In this document: one piece after another, positions 25,180 to 39,064 of the stretch | Layout: every line of letters begins with the position of its first letter | Numbering within the stretch: the first letter of the stretch is position 1 | NCBI GenBank assembly: GCA_013399015.1 | Contig: VWZX01007392.1 | Span: forward strand, 1,814,619 to 1,878,618 | Length of the DNA stretch: 64,000 bases | Direction of reading: 5' to 3' | Origin: Galbula dea | Taxonomy: Eukaryota > Chordata > Aves > Piciformes > Galbulidae | Notes under the pieces: generated by a model | Database searches by the model: none | Told to the model about the DNA's origin: nothing | What the model saw: the letters and a program-made list of their open reading frames with translations, nothing else | Translations under genes and position numbers: made by a program

Positions 25180-26143
25180 ATTTTGTCTAGTTGGAGGCCT
25201 GTGTCTAGTGGAATCCTTCAGGGGTCAGTACTGGGACCAGTACTTTTCAATCTATTCATTAATGACCTGAATGAGGGAACAGAGTGCGCTGTGAGCAAGT
25301 TTGCTGATGACACTAAACTGGGTGGAGTGGCTGACACACCGGAGGGACTTAGACAGGCTGGAGAGTTGGGCAGGGAGAAATTGAATGAAATTCAACAAGG
25401 CCAAGTGTAGAGTTTTGCACCTGGGAAAGACCAACCCCATGGATCAGTCTAGGTTGGGGACTGAGCTGTTGGAGAGCACTGAAAGGGAAAGGGACGTGGG
25501 GGTGCTGGTGGGTGGAAGGATGACCATGAGCTAGTAGTGTGCTCATGTGGCCAGGAGGGCCAATGGGGTTCTGGGGTGTATTAGAAGGGGTATGGTTAGT
25601 AGTTTGAGAGAGGTTCTTCTCCCCCTTTACTCTGCCCTATTGAGGCCGCATCTGGAATATTGTGTCCAGTTCTGGGCCCCTCAGTTGAAGAAGGATAGGG
25701 AACTGCCTGAAAGAGTCCAGCACAGAGGCACCAAGATGATGAAGGGGCTGGAACATCTTCCTTATGAGGAAAGGCTGAGGAAGCAGCATATCTTTAGCTT
25801 GGAGAAGAGGAGACTAAGGGGTGACCTCATTTAGGCTTTTAAATATGTGTGTTTCAGGGTGATGGGGCCAGGCTCTTCTCAGTGAAGCCCAGTGACATTA
25901 CAAGGGACAATGGCTGCAAGTTGAAGCATAGGAGATTCCATGTGAATACAAGAAAAATTTTGGGTTCCAGAGCACTGGAACAGACTGCCCAGAGAGGTTT
26001 CTTCTTTTCTGGAGATATTCAAAACCTGTCTGGACACGTTTCTGTGTGACCTGGTCTAGGGATTCCTGCTGTGGCAGGGGGGTTGGACTAGATAATCTTC
26101 CGAGGTGCCTTCCAACCCCTAACTTTCTGCGGTTCTGTGACTC
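25180..26143 (+). mobile_element. CR1 LINE, reverse transcriptase to 3' end
   Basis: A 5'-truncated CR1 copy. The frame from 25183 reads through reverse-transcriptase blocks: SGILQGSVLGPVLFNLFIND and the catalytic FADDTKLGG. A stop follows at about 25410, and the frame resumes near 25547 with VLGCIRRG, LYSALLRPHLEYCVQFWAP and FSLEKRRLRGDLI, then continues to the tail (CCTTCCAACCCCTAACTTTC, GGTTCTGTGACTC). The frame is broken at least twice, so no functional protein is made. The catalytic aspartates survive, which marks it as one of the younger CR1 copies here. Nothing suggests a host gene. Confidence 0.95.
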
Positions 26144-29100
26144 ATTTGCAGCAAACCTGTATCAGCTCTACCCGCTCTGCGGTCACCTCTAGAGGGCAGT
26201 GATTGTCTGATTAATGTTTGTGCTGTAATGGAAGACGATTACTGCATTATCCTGGATTAATTCATTTGTGATGCTGCAGCTGTTTAGCAAATTACAGCTT
26301 TACTGCAGAAAGGTGCACAGTCTGACAAGGAAAGGTCTTTGTCCAGTTGGAGTGACAGGAAACTTGGCCAAGTAATATATTTGGCCCAAGCATAAAGATG
26401 AATTTATAAAGTGTCATGAGATGTTTAATTCTTAGAAATATCAGACATCTTAATTTCTAGAACAGCATTTGTTTGTCCTGTGCCTTCTAAAAAACAATCT
26501 GTAAGTGTATGCAAACTAGAGCAAAACAGAGAGGGAAACCAAATCAGTCAGTATCAATTGCTCTAAACTCCCAGCTTTACACTAACACCTTGCTCTGGTT
26601 GGCTCCCAGCACAGAATGGTCCTGCTGTGCAAACCACAATCCCAAGGATGGAGTTACTAGGAACGTGGGGTCAGTACCTTCCTTATTAACACTATTTGTT
26701 GCAGGAATTGCTTCCAGGGATAAAGAGGTGCTCAACCTCACCTTTCACATGATTTCACCTTCCTCTACCTGTATATCAGGTAAGGCAGCAGTGGTGACAT
26801 TTCTTGGGGCATCTGGTGATCTTGTGAGTGGTCCATATGTGGCCAAGTCCATGTCCCACACCACAGGTTGTTGTCTGAAGAATATCACTTAGCTTCCCCT
26901 TTTCCCCAAACCATTGTCAGAATTTTGCTGCTTAGCTGCTTTCTTTAATTTTTCCATATCCTTTCTCCTGCTGCTAAAGAACCAAACTCCACTTCTAAGC
27001 TCTGCACTAAGAAGTGATCAGTTGTGGGGAAAAAAAGTGTGAGTTCAGGACAGAATTCCAGGACAGACACATTTTTTCTTTACTTGTGTGTGTCTTTGAA
27101 TTTAAGCTGCTGCTATGCATTTAGTGCTGTGCTGCAATGCCACATTTATAATTAGCTCTGGAGCTGAAATACATGCTCTGCAGCCAAGATGCACACTTTA
27201 CTACTCTGTCCTTTGTGTACCATGCCACAAGGGTTCATGGGTCCAAAAAAAGAGTTTATTTCCATGACAGGTGATGTCAGCTCGGGTGTCTTTAAGGGAG
27301 GCAGTGTGGAAAACACCAGCCACACTCCCCTCTTCCCTCTTAGCACAGAAAGACGAGTCTGATTCTCAGTTTGTTATCTTTATATTTAGCATTGACTCCA
27401 AGCAGCATAGCTAGATGGGATGGAAACAAAATGTACTCATTTTTATTTCTGTGTTGCCAGTTTGAATTAGCACCAGGCCTACTACTATTTGTTTAGTACC
27501 TCAAGACCTCTTTGTATGGTTTTATTGCCTCTTATCCATTAGCTTTTGGACCACTGTGTCCATAGCACAAAAGGCCCTGTCAAACTTCTTGGCCATCTTC
27601 ACTCATCATGGCTGCTTTGGGCTGGGAGCCAATGGCATGGCCACAAAAGATAAGCTGTATTTTTTGTTTCCAAACACATTCTTCTCCATCATAACATAAC
27701 TGTTACAGAAAAAAGCTTACATTTTAATAAACTGTCCTTGTTTGGGATTTTCATTTGTTCTGCAAGTGCTTTTTTTGTGGATTCTTATATGTCATGACCC
27801 CACACCTATCACAAACACTTAATTCTAGCAGAAAGGACTTTTTTTAAAGTACATATATAGAAACTGCTAGTAGGAAGCCTAACATTCATGAAGAATGTTA
27901 CTTTCTTCAGTTTTACATGCTATCTTCACTCTGTAGGTTTTGCTTCGTGAAATCTGTCTAGCTGCAAGGAGTCATCTTAAATGGAAGTGATACAGTAGAA
28001 GATACTTGGATAGCTTGCAGGCTTAAAAATAGCTATCTTAACATAGTTTTTCCTTTCAAGGTAGAATGTACCTTCAATTGGAAAACATGCATGCACATTG
28101 TTAAGGCAGGGTCTCTTTTTCAGAGTTCTGTCTTACAGTGACTCATCTGCTCTCTGGCTCTGTATGTCCGCATGAAAATAGGTGGGAATCAGCTGGTTTC
28201 TGAAATGGCCTCTCATATATTGACTGAAAATGTGTGGTGGTTATTTTAAAATGTTTTCCATTCTCTAGACAAGATATGAAAATAACTGCAACAAAAGTAA
28301 TGTCTGATGTTCTCCCTGAACCAGTGATGTAGCTGTAAAATGCTGGGTATTGGTTAATCTGTTGGAATGCTAATCCACTTTCAGACTGGTGTCAGAATCA
28401 GGCCAATTTTATCAGAGAAGGTTATTGTCTCAGAGGTAAAAATAGATTGAAGGCACCATAATTTGGAATATCTCAGTTGTCTACATGAGAGACATATGAA
28501 TCAGTATGAGCTGAGCACCTGACTTCTGGGAGATCAGCTCTTCATAAAAAAAAAAGTGTTTTCATTTGAAAAGAAAAATTTATTGGATTATTTCTTACAA
28601 TTTTGGGGCAAACCTTTCAAAACTGAAAAAAAATGCCTGCTTTTGCTAATTTCAGTGTTGTCTTATTTCCCATACTAAGTAAAACTTTGAATATCCTAGC
28701 AATCAGGACATATCAAGTTCACATACCTTTACTCCATCCTAGTTCAGTCAAGAATTCCTGAGGATAAGCTTACTGCTCTGGCTGTAGTGCTTTCTGGACC
28801 CTGCACTATTCATTTTGATTTGTAAGTGACAAATTTGTGACCTTGTGTGAGGAATCAGTACTCGATGGAAAGGATGTTGTAGTTTGAAGAGGCTAGATAC
28901 AAGGTAGAGTTTATGATTTAACTTAATGACAGAAGGAGGAAACTTCTGTGACTTAGATTGCAGTGATGTAACAGTACTGTTATATGGTTTAGTGTGAGAA
29001 GAAAAAGATGAAAAGTATGATAAAGCAGAACTAGGAATGTGTATTCACATGTTGTTCCTAAGAACAAGGTCTGACAAATCCAAATACAGTTTCCACAGGC

Positions 29101-29640
29101 ACGACTGACAAAGAGCAAGATTGCTCAACACTTACACTGCTGAACCCTTGCTAACTCCTGCTGTCTGAATAAGAACTTCTCTATTAAGGGAATTAAGGAA
29201 AACATTAAGACAGCTTAACTGGTTAGCAAACTGTTATGAAAGAATTACAGGAATCACTTGCAAGAGCATGAGGCAGCAAGGAGGCAAGTTTGTCTTTCTC
29301 TTGGATGGTGACAAAAAGAGTTTTATGTCTTGTGTCCTTACCTCCTCCAATTTCCTTTTTTTTTTTTTCTTCAGAATTGAGAAGTTACATCATGTTTGTT
29401 GATTCCTATATGGCTAAGACAATAAAGATTCCTCCCAAACTCTTGGTTGCCCTAGCTTAATTATACTGTAAGTATAATTAAACCACAGTAGTGTAGAGGA
29501 TGTCTGTTCCTTGGGCATTCTGCCAGCTGAGTAACTGCCATATACCTTTTCAGGATTTAGGAAGCTTCCTTCTTGAGGTGTCAAAAAGGTATCCATAACT
29601 GGGTGATAAATCTAAGTCAGTTTAGAGCATGAAATTAAAT
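26144..29640. other. Intergenic stretch, no supported gene
   Basis: Open frames reach about 127 codons (26509-26892) without a recognisable family. The block 26150-26310 has a TAAT-rich, non-repetitive look often seen in conserved non-coding elements, but conservation cannot be tested here. Confidence 0.4.
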
Positions 29641-29659
29641 GTTAGTGCTGTAAAACTTT

Positions 29660-29745
29660 GTTGGGGTTTTTTTCTGTCTTATTTTGTTGTTTTGTTTGGT
29701 TTCTTGGACTTTTTTTGTTTGTTTTGGTTTGTTGTTTGTTTTCAG
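29660..29745 (+). repeat. T/G-rich tract at the 5' edge of a CR1 copy
   Basis: TTGGGGTTTTTTTC is followed by repeated TTTGTTTGG and TTTGTTTTGG units, and ends where recognisable CR1 sequence begins. Confidence 0.65.
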
Positions 29746-30299
29746 GAAAAAAGTTACAGTTCCTCTTGACATCCTTATCTCAAAAGTAAAGAAATATGGA
29801 TTTGATGGGTGGATTACTGGGTGGATAAGAAATTGGCTGCATGGACCCAAACAGAGAGTAGTGGTCAATCACTTTTTTTCTAGGAGGAGACCAGTGATGA
29901 GTGGTGTCCCTCAGGGCTCTGTCTTGTGACCAGTGCTCTTCAATGTCTTTATTAGTGACCTAGACCAGGGTATCTAGTGCACTCTCAGCAAGTTTGCAGG
30001 TGACGTGAAGCTCAGTGGTGTGGTTGATATGCCAGAAGGGAGGGATGCTATCCAGAGGGACCTGGTAGTTTTATGCTGGGTATTAGGAAGTTCTTCACTA
30101 AGAGGGTGGTTAGGCAGTGGAACAGGTTGCCCAGAGATGTTGTGGAAGCCTCATCCCTGGAAGCTTTTAAGACAAGGCTTGATGGGGCCCTGGGTAACTT
30201 GATCTAGTGGATGGTGTCCCTGCCAGGCAGGGCGTTGGAACTAGATCTTTGAGGTCCCTTCCAACTCTGACAATCCTATGATCCTATGATCCTGTGATC
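29746..30299 (+). mobile_element. CR1 LINE with large internal deletion
   Basis: The 5' part encodes CR1 reverse-transcriptase sequence: KYGFDGWITGWIRNWLHG, SGVPQGSVL, a stop, then a degraded FAGDVKLSG in place of FADDTKLxG. At about 30062 it jumps directly to the 3' end region (RKFFTKRVVRQWNRLP-like codons in another frame) and finishes in GATCCTATGATCCTGTGATC repeats. The segment between is missing. It is inactive. Confidence 0.92.
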
Positions 30300-30728
30300 A
30301 GAGGACTAGAGCACCTCCCCTATGAGGGTAGGCTGAAGGAGTTGGGGTTGTTCAGCCTGGAGATGCGAAGGCTTCAAGGGGAACTTATAGAAACCTTTCA
30401 GTAAATAAAGGGGGATTACAAGATAGAAGGGGTGAGACTTTTCAGATGGTCAGGCTGCAACAGGATACAGGGGAATGGTTACAAGCTGAAGGAGGGGAAA
30501 TTTAGACTAGAGATTAGGAAGAGGATCTTTACCCAGAGGGTGATTAGGCACTGGAACAGGTTCTCCAGAGAGGTTGTGGATGCCCCATTCCTGGCAGTGT
30601 TCAAGGCCAAGCTGGATGTGGCCCTGGGCAACCTGGTCTAGTGCATGTGGCATCCCTGCCCATGGCAGGGGGGTTGGAACTAGATGACCTTTAAGGTCCC
30701 TTCCAACCTGGGCCATTCTATGATCCTG
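30300..30728 (+). mobile_element. Second CR1 LINE 3' fragment, abutting the first
   Basis: It begins with CR1 codons for a LEHLPYEGRLKELGLFSLE-type segment (decayed) and continues through NGYKLKEGKFRLEIRKRIF and the 3' tail TTTAAGGTCCCTTCCAACC ending TTCTATGATCC. It starts right where the preceding copy ends, so these are two tandem insertions or one insertion into the tail of another. Confidence 0.92.
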
Positions 30729-33700
30729 CTTACATGTTCTATACACATCAGTCAAATACTGTGTCCTTGAACCTCCAGCAACAAGCCACCATCATAATGC
30801 AGGTAGCACTTTAAAATGGAGTAGTCCAGTTCTCTTACAATGACAGCATTTTCAGCTGTTTTTCAGCAGTCTAGTGTTGTTTGCCTCTGCCCTTTTGATT
30901 CTGCTTCTGCGCTTGTATCCACAGAGCCTGTTTAGACCTATGCAGCTGTCATCACTGTTCTGTCATGCCCTCCTGTGGAAAAGTCCCAACCTTCCTGCTC
31001 CAGCCTGACATTGGTGTGGGTGCTCATGTGGCTGATGCATATTCCTGCAGGACTACACTAGACTATACTCTCACATCTTCCTGTACTGAGAGATGCTATT
31101 GAAATACTTGCTTTGCTTCTCCTTATTCTCTAGGGCTGCACATTTGTGTTGTGCTCACGATCAAAACCAGCCTCCCATTCTCCACTGACTTTTTTTTTTT
31201 ACTTGATACTTCAGTCAGGGACTGTGGCAAAAACATGTTTTGTAATGAACTATCCTGATTTGGCACTTCATGGCAGCTCTGCAAAATTCTGTGGCCATCT
31301 TCATCAGGGAAATGAGCTGTTTTAACAACATGATTAAGCTCTTGTCTTTCTCTAATCACTCTGATCAAGACAGATGATGAAATAGAAGCTCTTGCTCCCT
31401 GGCTGGCAATTTTTTCCTGCCTATTGCAAAATTGCACTTGAAATTTCCTTTCACTGTCCATTGCTTGTAGGAAGAGCTTTTGGCAAGTCAGAATAAAAAC
31501 TGTTTAGAAAGGACCGTGCCTTTCTGTTAAGAGAATAAAGTCACTGTGAATTAACTGTTTAGGAGTCTGCACAGGTTGGAATTTTAGAACCCAAAATGGG
31601 TCTACAATTGCTGTGTGAACCAATTAAACCCAGAAATTTTTATAAAGGGAACAAAAGAGAAAATAGACTTACTCTGGTGAAACAAACACGGAAAGAAATA
31701 GACCCTCTGGTACTGCCTGGGGAAAATAGGTAGCTTCATAGCTAATACTTTACAATCATTTCAATAACTGAAATAAAGTGTCTGAAAGAGTCAAGTTTTG
31801 CTTTACAAAACACACTCCTTTTCTAATGCTTATCTTACAATAGTGTTGGGTCTACTAAAAATGCACTAATTAATGTCTTCCTGTAGTTAATGCAGTCCTT
31901 CCAATGTTATTCATATGTCCCTGAGAAATAAAGTTTAAAAAAATCATTTAGGGCATCAGTTTGCAACTTGCACTGAAGTTTGCAAAAGTGAGAGAGTAGA
32001 GGAATGGAGAGGCTGCTGAAAATCTTCCCACTCTCATGGCTGTCTGAATCTTGAAAGAAAAAAAAAGCCACACACAACCCCCCCAACCAAACAACAACAA
32101 AAACCAGGACCCTAAACCTTTAATTGTAACCTAATCATCCCAATCAGACCAGTAAATATAACACATGTGAGGCAAGTATGAGTGTGAGAGTACAGGACAG
32201 AGAAAGGTTTAGGGCAAGGATCAGTGGAAAATCTTTAGAAATGATGTAAGAGAAAGCAAAGGCAGGGATTGGAGTTTGTAACCTACAGCAGAGACTATAA
32301 AAACTCTGAAAGAAAGCTGAACATTAGGGATAAGTTTGGAGGAAGAACTTGGCAGGACCATTATGGTTCGAATTGCTTGTATCCAATGCAAGGTAAGAGG
32401 AGTGAGGAGAGAGATGTGTTGGGGATGTTTTGTGTCTTCTACTCTGCTTACAGAAGCTTTCTTCTCTTCTGTGCTTTCTTCCTTTTAATTTTTTTCAAGT
32501 ATTTTATCTTAACAGGCATGCACAAGTTATAAAAATGTCCATGTCTGATAAGAAAAACACATATTTTAATATAATAATAATATTTTTATAATAGTATATT
32601 TAACAATATTATTTTAATATAATAGTGAGAACTTATTGCCTTCAGTTAATCAGCCAACATTTAAACAAGATATGCCAATGCAGTTTACAGCAGTGTTTAG
32701 TTACTTTCATGCTTTTGCAGTGCTTTACAGTAAACTGCTGTCTGTTATATTGTTATGGATCTTCCTCTGTGTATATTATTATTAAATGCATATTGCTGCT
32801 TAAAATAAGCTAAAGAGCTGTGAAGAAATAGTTCCTTTGCATTACTAAGTACCATATGTGGTTCACAAGTTTGCTGCATGTAATACATTGTAAAACACAA
32901 GATATATAATTTAGGAAAAGTAAAGATCTGCAAAAGAGTTTTGTTATAACCCATGTTAAATGGATGTTGATCCAGATTCTGCCACATTCTTGCAATAACA
33001 GAATAACACTGCAAAAACATTCCTACACTGAGTAATTATCCTGTGTCAGACTACTTTAGCTTTGTGCCACTGTAAAAGAAGGCAGACTGATTCAGTGACA
33101 GTCATTGTACTTTCTGCATTCCAAGTTCAAAACTCTGTTGCTGTTTCTGTTTCCCTCCCAGACTGGAGTGGTACAAGTACATACATGTGAATAACCTTTG
33201 ATTTAGATGTTCAGAAGCTACAGCAAAGTTCAGAATCCACTAATTTTTGAAGCACAAGCACTCACTGCCTTTAGATTTCCTTACTTGGCTTTTCCATTTG
33301 GAATAACTGTCCTCTCATGGGGAGCGTGGAGCTGAAAGCTGAGCTGCTGCAGGGATATTTTATGTCCCTGCCCGCTAATTCACTCAGGAAGCCTCAGGCA
33401 GATTATTACACCTGTATTCAAAATGCAGCTCAACCTACCTTTCTTGTAAAAAACTTTGAATATCATGAGGAATAACAGGCAAAAAAACCCCCTCAAACTA
33501 GAAGTCCATGGTGTAAATGATGGGAAAACTGCAAAATAGATCTGGCTGCGCTGGGTCTTCAGTATTTATAAGTATCTGTCACACTGATTTCAGCAGACTA
33601 GGGCTTCTTTTTCACTCTGAGTGAGTGACAGGTGTACCTCTCCAGACTTCTTAAACTGCAAATAAGAAAATTTGAACCATGACAGTTGTAAGAGCTCACC

Positions 33701-36700
33701 TGACTGACCATAAGATTCCAATTGCAGCTTTTCTTTTCTTCTAAGTAAACCCAGAGAAACAGATTACTCTCTAAATTCCATTTGCAATGCATCTCCACCA
33801 AGACTTTCCTTCTTTGAGTAATATCCTTGATCAGAACATTTCAGTGTTTATCCAGTAAATTAGCATCAGTGTTTGAATCTTGTTAAGAGATTCCAATGTC
33901 ATTCTTGTCTCTTAAGAGCTTATCTTGAAGAGAGATCTTGAAGGATATTTTTACTAGACTTGAAACGGTCTGTGCTTTTATATTGGTAATATATTCTGCT
34001 AACATACTCTTCATAAAAAGTGTGAAAAAATTTCACTTATCATTGCAATGCTGTTAGGAAAGGAGATGTTTTTTTCTAATATAAAGAAATACATTTCTTG
34101 ATTTTCCTTGCTAGAAAGGTTTCTTATTTTTACTTTAAATGCTGGAGATGGCACTCTAACAAGGAATAGATTTAGTTTTCATGCTAACAGTGAAGGAAGA
34201 AAGCTAGATGGAAGGTTGATAGCAATGTTAAGGAAGTTGCCATGTGCAGTCAGTATATACATAGAGTAGGGCTGAGAGCTTGTTGGCAATGGTGAATAGT
34301 CTAATAATGTTCTGTTGTCTATTGTGAATGCCAGGAATACTGCAGCTTGCTCAATTATCTTACTTAGAAAGGTGAAATTCTTAATAAAAGATATTTTCTT
34401 ACACTTCATGTAACATCCTTATTATTTAATAGTCCCTAGGCTTCTAGACAGGTTTTATCTCTTTTGTCCATGTCTCCTGCTTTATAGTCTCCTGGTTTTA
34501 TTGTATTGATGTGAGTTTGGGAACTTCAATTTCCAAAATTTGCTAAAATTAGATTTAGTGCACAGTGTAGTCAGTTTTTGAAGATGTTCAACTTTTCTCC
34601 TCCCTTCCCGTTCAAAGGGGAAGTGTCCTCATTTATTCTGCATGGCCACTTGGTTTCAAATGCTCCTTATTCAAATGAAGAGATGAGAACCATCACTGAC
34701 TGGTCTTCCACAAGTGTTTGTTTGTCTTTTTTCTGTTCATTTTTTTCCTGATTCGTGCTTGCCTGTTAAGCAAAGTCAAGGCAGTGGTCATTTGCACACT
34801 TTAAGAACTCCACATGGGATTTAGAAGGCCACATTCTTCATACAAGCTGTGAGATTCGTGTGCTGCTTCCCACAAACATTACATCTTCTGTGGGCAGGGT
34901 CTGTTCAGAGTCTAGTCAAGCCCTTCAGGGACAAAGCCATTGCTGAATCTGTTTTATCTGAGTCCAGATGGCAGAAACAGTTGTATACTTGAGCATCCTC
35001 TGACTGCATCTGCACAAAAGCACAGCTATCAATGGCTGAGTCAGCATTTGCCATAGATACTTCAGTAAAATGCAGAGATAACTATCATGCTGATATGAAA
35101 ACATGCCAGGACCAAACACAGGAAATTATATTATTACAATTATTGAAAAGAAGACTTTGAAAATCAGTAACTCATCTCAAGTGCCTTCTTGAGAAACCTT
35201 TAAGGAACTTAATTTTCAGAAAAAGGACCAACCTTGGCCTTGAAACACTGAGCAAATGTCACACTGGGAATACAGAAATACCTAGGCATTATCCCCACAT
35301 CACTAGTCATATTCTTCTTGCATAAGATCATGAATTTTAAGTTCTCTCTGGTTACATCAGATGAAACTTACTTGCATCTATTTATTTACATAGTCTGGAA
35401 ACTGAAGATAGGGGGAAATTTACATTGTAGCTGTTGACAGTGTCTGTACCATAGATCTCATAAAATATATGGCTTTGTTTAAAAATTTATACCTACTCTA
35501 GAAAACACATTATCAAAACAAAGTGCCTGATGCTGACTGCTTACATTTCATTTTGCCACGAAGTGCCATGCTTCCATGTCTTGCTTCAGTACTTTTTTAT
35601 AAAGCAGCATGTAAGAAGAGCTTCATATCTCATCTGTGGGGTTGGACAAAACCACCATTCTAACTTATTTCTAGACTCTGCTTTTTTTTTTATTTGAGGG
35701 TGGGATTTGTTTTGATTTTTCTCCTTTTTCTTTGATATTTACATGACTAGAAAATTGCGATATACATGGTCCTGTCCCCTAGGAGTTCCTGAAATCACTA
35801 GGACTGCTGGTATGGACATATTTTTGGCTTTGTGGTAATGAATATGCTGCAAGTTTTAACAGTAGGGAAAATTTATTTCAGCAGGAGCAGACTTACTCTC
35901 AGAACTTCACACAAGCCATTTATAAGTTGTTCCTTCGATAAGATGCTCATTCATGGTAATTTGTTTTGGCCAAGGTAGATTCCCATCTGTTGTCCAATCC
36001 AAGGCTAGTGAGGCCAATATGAGGACTCAATGGATTAAGATGTTAACATTCTACTTCATGTCACTGAAGCAGCAACAAAATACCTCAGCAACTGGCTTGC
36101 AGACACAGCTCTGTTTTCCTTCAGCTGGTTGGAATCTGCCTGGTATAAGCGACCCTCATGGCTTAACAGGTGAAGGAGGATTACCAGTACCAACCCAGCA
36201 GAAGGACTGCTATTCTAAAAGGCACTGCCAGGAGATTCCCAGTGCCCATGGGACAGTCACACAATGGCTCTGCCATCAACCAGGTTGCTTTGTGAGCATA
36301 CAGCACAAACTCCCAGGAGCTTCTGAGCTCAGCCACAGCACGCTCACAGCAAGAGCAAGGTCCTCACTTGCAGGTGAGCTTGGCCATGTCCTGATGTCGT
36401 GTGTTGGTGTTGGAACAAGAAGCAGAGCATAGTCATCAATATATAGTGGCAACTGCAGTGAAAGATTACAGTGCAGGGCATGATGTCTTGCCTCAGTTCT
36501 GTTGCTAATAGGGCAGCAAGAAAAATAAAGCTCTTGTGATTTATACTTGCAGAGTAATCTCCACAGTAATGTGAAATATGATAGTTCAAATGGGTAAGAA
36601 CAATGACAGCTGTTACCAGTTTTGACAGGCAATGGGTTTGGATCTTGCTGATGAATTGCATGCTGTCTGGGGTTTGTTCAGCCCACTTATCTTCAGGATG

Positions 36701-39064
36701 TCATTTTGTTTTTTGCTTTTTTCTCTAAAAGAAAAACATCTTTTAAGCCCGTTGGTTTGATGTTGGAGACTAAACAGTTTCTGTTTGGTAAAGAATTTTG
36801 CTTTCTTGTGATCTTTTCTTGGAAAATGGCTCTGCAGATTCCTAAGAAAAAGTTTTGAATGTTTATCCTGCTTTGATAAGGTAGAATAATGTTCTCTCTT
36901 TTATCTTTAATTTTATTTTAATTGGACCTGTAACAAAGATACCTAATTATATGAGGAATTTTACTTGTGACACATTTCAAGCTCAAACATCACTAAAACA
37001 CATAAATATGTCTGAATTTCAGACTCGCAATTACATTTCATGAAGGGTAAACCATATTTTATGACAGATAACACCAGACCAGACCCTGAGATACTAAAGA
37101 TATGGAATTACACCCCAATCCCTTGACTTATCTCTGTGAAATTGCTAGCAAAGAGTTTTCCAAAAGACAGATGCAGATTCAATACAAGTGGTAAAGGCAC
37201 ACCTTGCAGAGGCCAATGGGGCTGTCAGAGCTTTCCTTATTCTCCTTCAGTAACAAATACTGTTAAGCCTCACCTTATGTCTTTCTTGGAATGGGTCAGG
37301 GTAAAATGTAGATGGGGTGAAGCAATAACCCGTGCATGGCTGGGAAAGCCCCTTTTGGCAGGAGGGTTCTGCTTACCAGTCACAACAGATGAGCTCAAGG
37401 AGAAAAAGCAGCAACTGTTTTTAACAACTACAATCCTAAAACACGGCAAAAGATGGAAAGCTAAGTCCCAGACTGGCAGAAGACAATGTGATTTTAATTA
37501 TGCTTACGTAGTCCTCATGGCACCCTTAGTTTTGCAGATGCTTTTCTAGAGCTAAATTGCTCCACTAGAACAACCTGCTTATTTCTCCCACCTTGGTCCC
37601 ATCACTGTGTGAAAATCTGCCCAACAGGATCTTAAGTTTTGCTCCCTTTTAAACCAGTGACATTGCTGCTTAGCTACTCATTTCTGTGGGAACTACAGCC
37701 AAGCTTGAAGTCCTTACAATTTCCTTTGCTTCTAATTTCACTGGAGTCAGGTTCTGACTAGTTAATCAAATGTCTTTTGTGTTGCAGGTGCCTTAATGTT
37801 TATTTTGATTAATGTACCAGTTGCTATTTTGAGCTCTTTGGTCTTTGGGTTGAGTGAATACCAGCACAGACCTTAAACCATAATAAACATGTGTTTTTAA
37901 CCTTGTCATTTATTTTTACGTCTCTGTATCCAAATAATCAGGATGTGGTTAACTGTGAAGGTAGTAGACTACTACTTCAAATTTCAATGCACACCCACAT
38001 ACAAAAATATACATTGTAGCAGGTTACAGCTTTAAAAACACCCAGACAGACCCTTGTCTGACTTTAATGCTGTTGCCCTCAGACTGAGAGACAGTGGTGC
38101 TATCTGACTTACTGCTTTGACTTTGTCCTTTGATACCAGCGAACTAAGTCTGTTTCATCCCTAAAGAATAACCAGCACCTTTCTTCCTCGACACTGATCC
38201 CTCATGGACAATAGAGCAAAAAAGAACTATCACAGAGTAACCAAATAAGAGAAACAATGTAGAATGTATTGAAAAAAGCCAAGCAAGAAACAGCATACAA
38301 ATGATGTATCTCTGCTTTTTAAAACTGGACTCCAAACACTTTTGTGGCTTTTCTTCTTTGTAGGGTGGGGAAAATGTTCAAAGCCAAATGGTTTTTACCA
38401 TATGTTTTCTGCCTGATCTAACAGGAAGTTTTCTATGCAGAAAAAAACCCCAACCTACTGTACATCATAGAAATGTATTTACACCTCATTTCTATTTCTG
38501 CTTTTGCCAAGAAGAAAGGAAGCAAAGAATGGCAGAAATAGGTTTGAATTACATTTTGGGGCAGGCCTTGGAGACAGAGTAATCAGCAAATTAACAGATA
38601 TTTTGACACTGGATGCCCCAGCCCAGTTCTTATTAACATCAGCTGAAATATTCCTGAAGAAGTTTGCAATTTCTGTAGCACCCTTAAGCACCTATCCAGC
38701 GCATGGGTAGGTCAGGGTCAACCTGGGTGGCTATGAGCCAAAGTCTCCCTGCTTACAAGTGAATGCCTAGCTCATCTGATGTTAATGAAAGTTTGCAAGG
38801 ACTGGGCCAATGTGTGGAGAGGAATTAAAAGATTTGCAGGGCTGTAAAGGAGTAAAAAGAAGGGAGCTGATTCTGCACCCAAAGGTGAAGAGCTTTCAGC
38901 TGGCAATATCTTGTCACTGGGTTTTATTCAGTGACTCTGTAAAAGAAAACATATTAACAGTCAGGGGAACAGAATCTCCCTTTGCTTTCACTTTAAGAGA
39001 TCTAGAGCAAGGTTCCTTTGGGAAGGCAGCTGTGAAGTCGTTAACAGATTGTTCTCCTTTGCAG
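30729..39064. other. Region upstream of OSTN coding exons
   Basis: No protein-coding gene is supported. The 159-codon frame at 35953-36432 has no recognisable domain. The 5' untranslated exon(s) and promoter of OSTN should lie here or further left, because the first coding exon is preceded by a splice acceptor, but I cannot place them. An AT-rich microsatellite-like block lies at 32562-32626. Confidence 0.4.
32562..32626. repeat. AT-rich simple sequence
   Basis: Alternating ATATTTTAATATAATAATAA-type sequence, almost free of G and C. Low-complexity DNA with no other sign of function. Confidence 0.8.

Noticed and set aside
35953..36432. 159-codon + frame upstream of OSTN
   Set aside because: No domain, signal peptide or family resemblance, and no splice context. 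Length alone is unremarkable in 64 kb.
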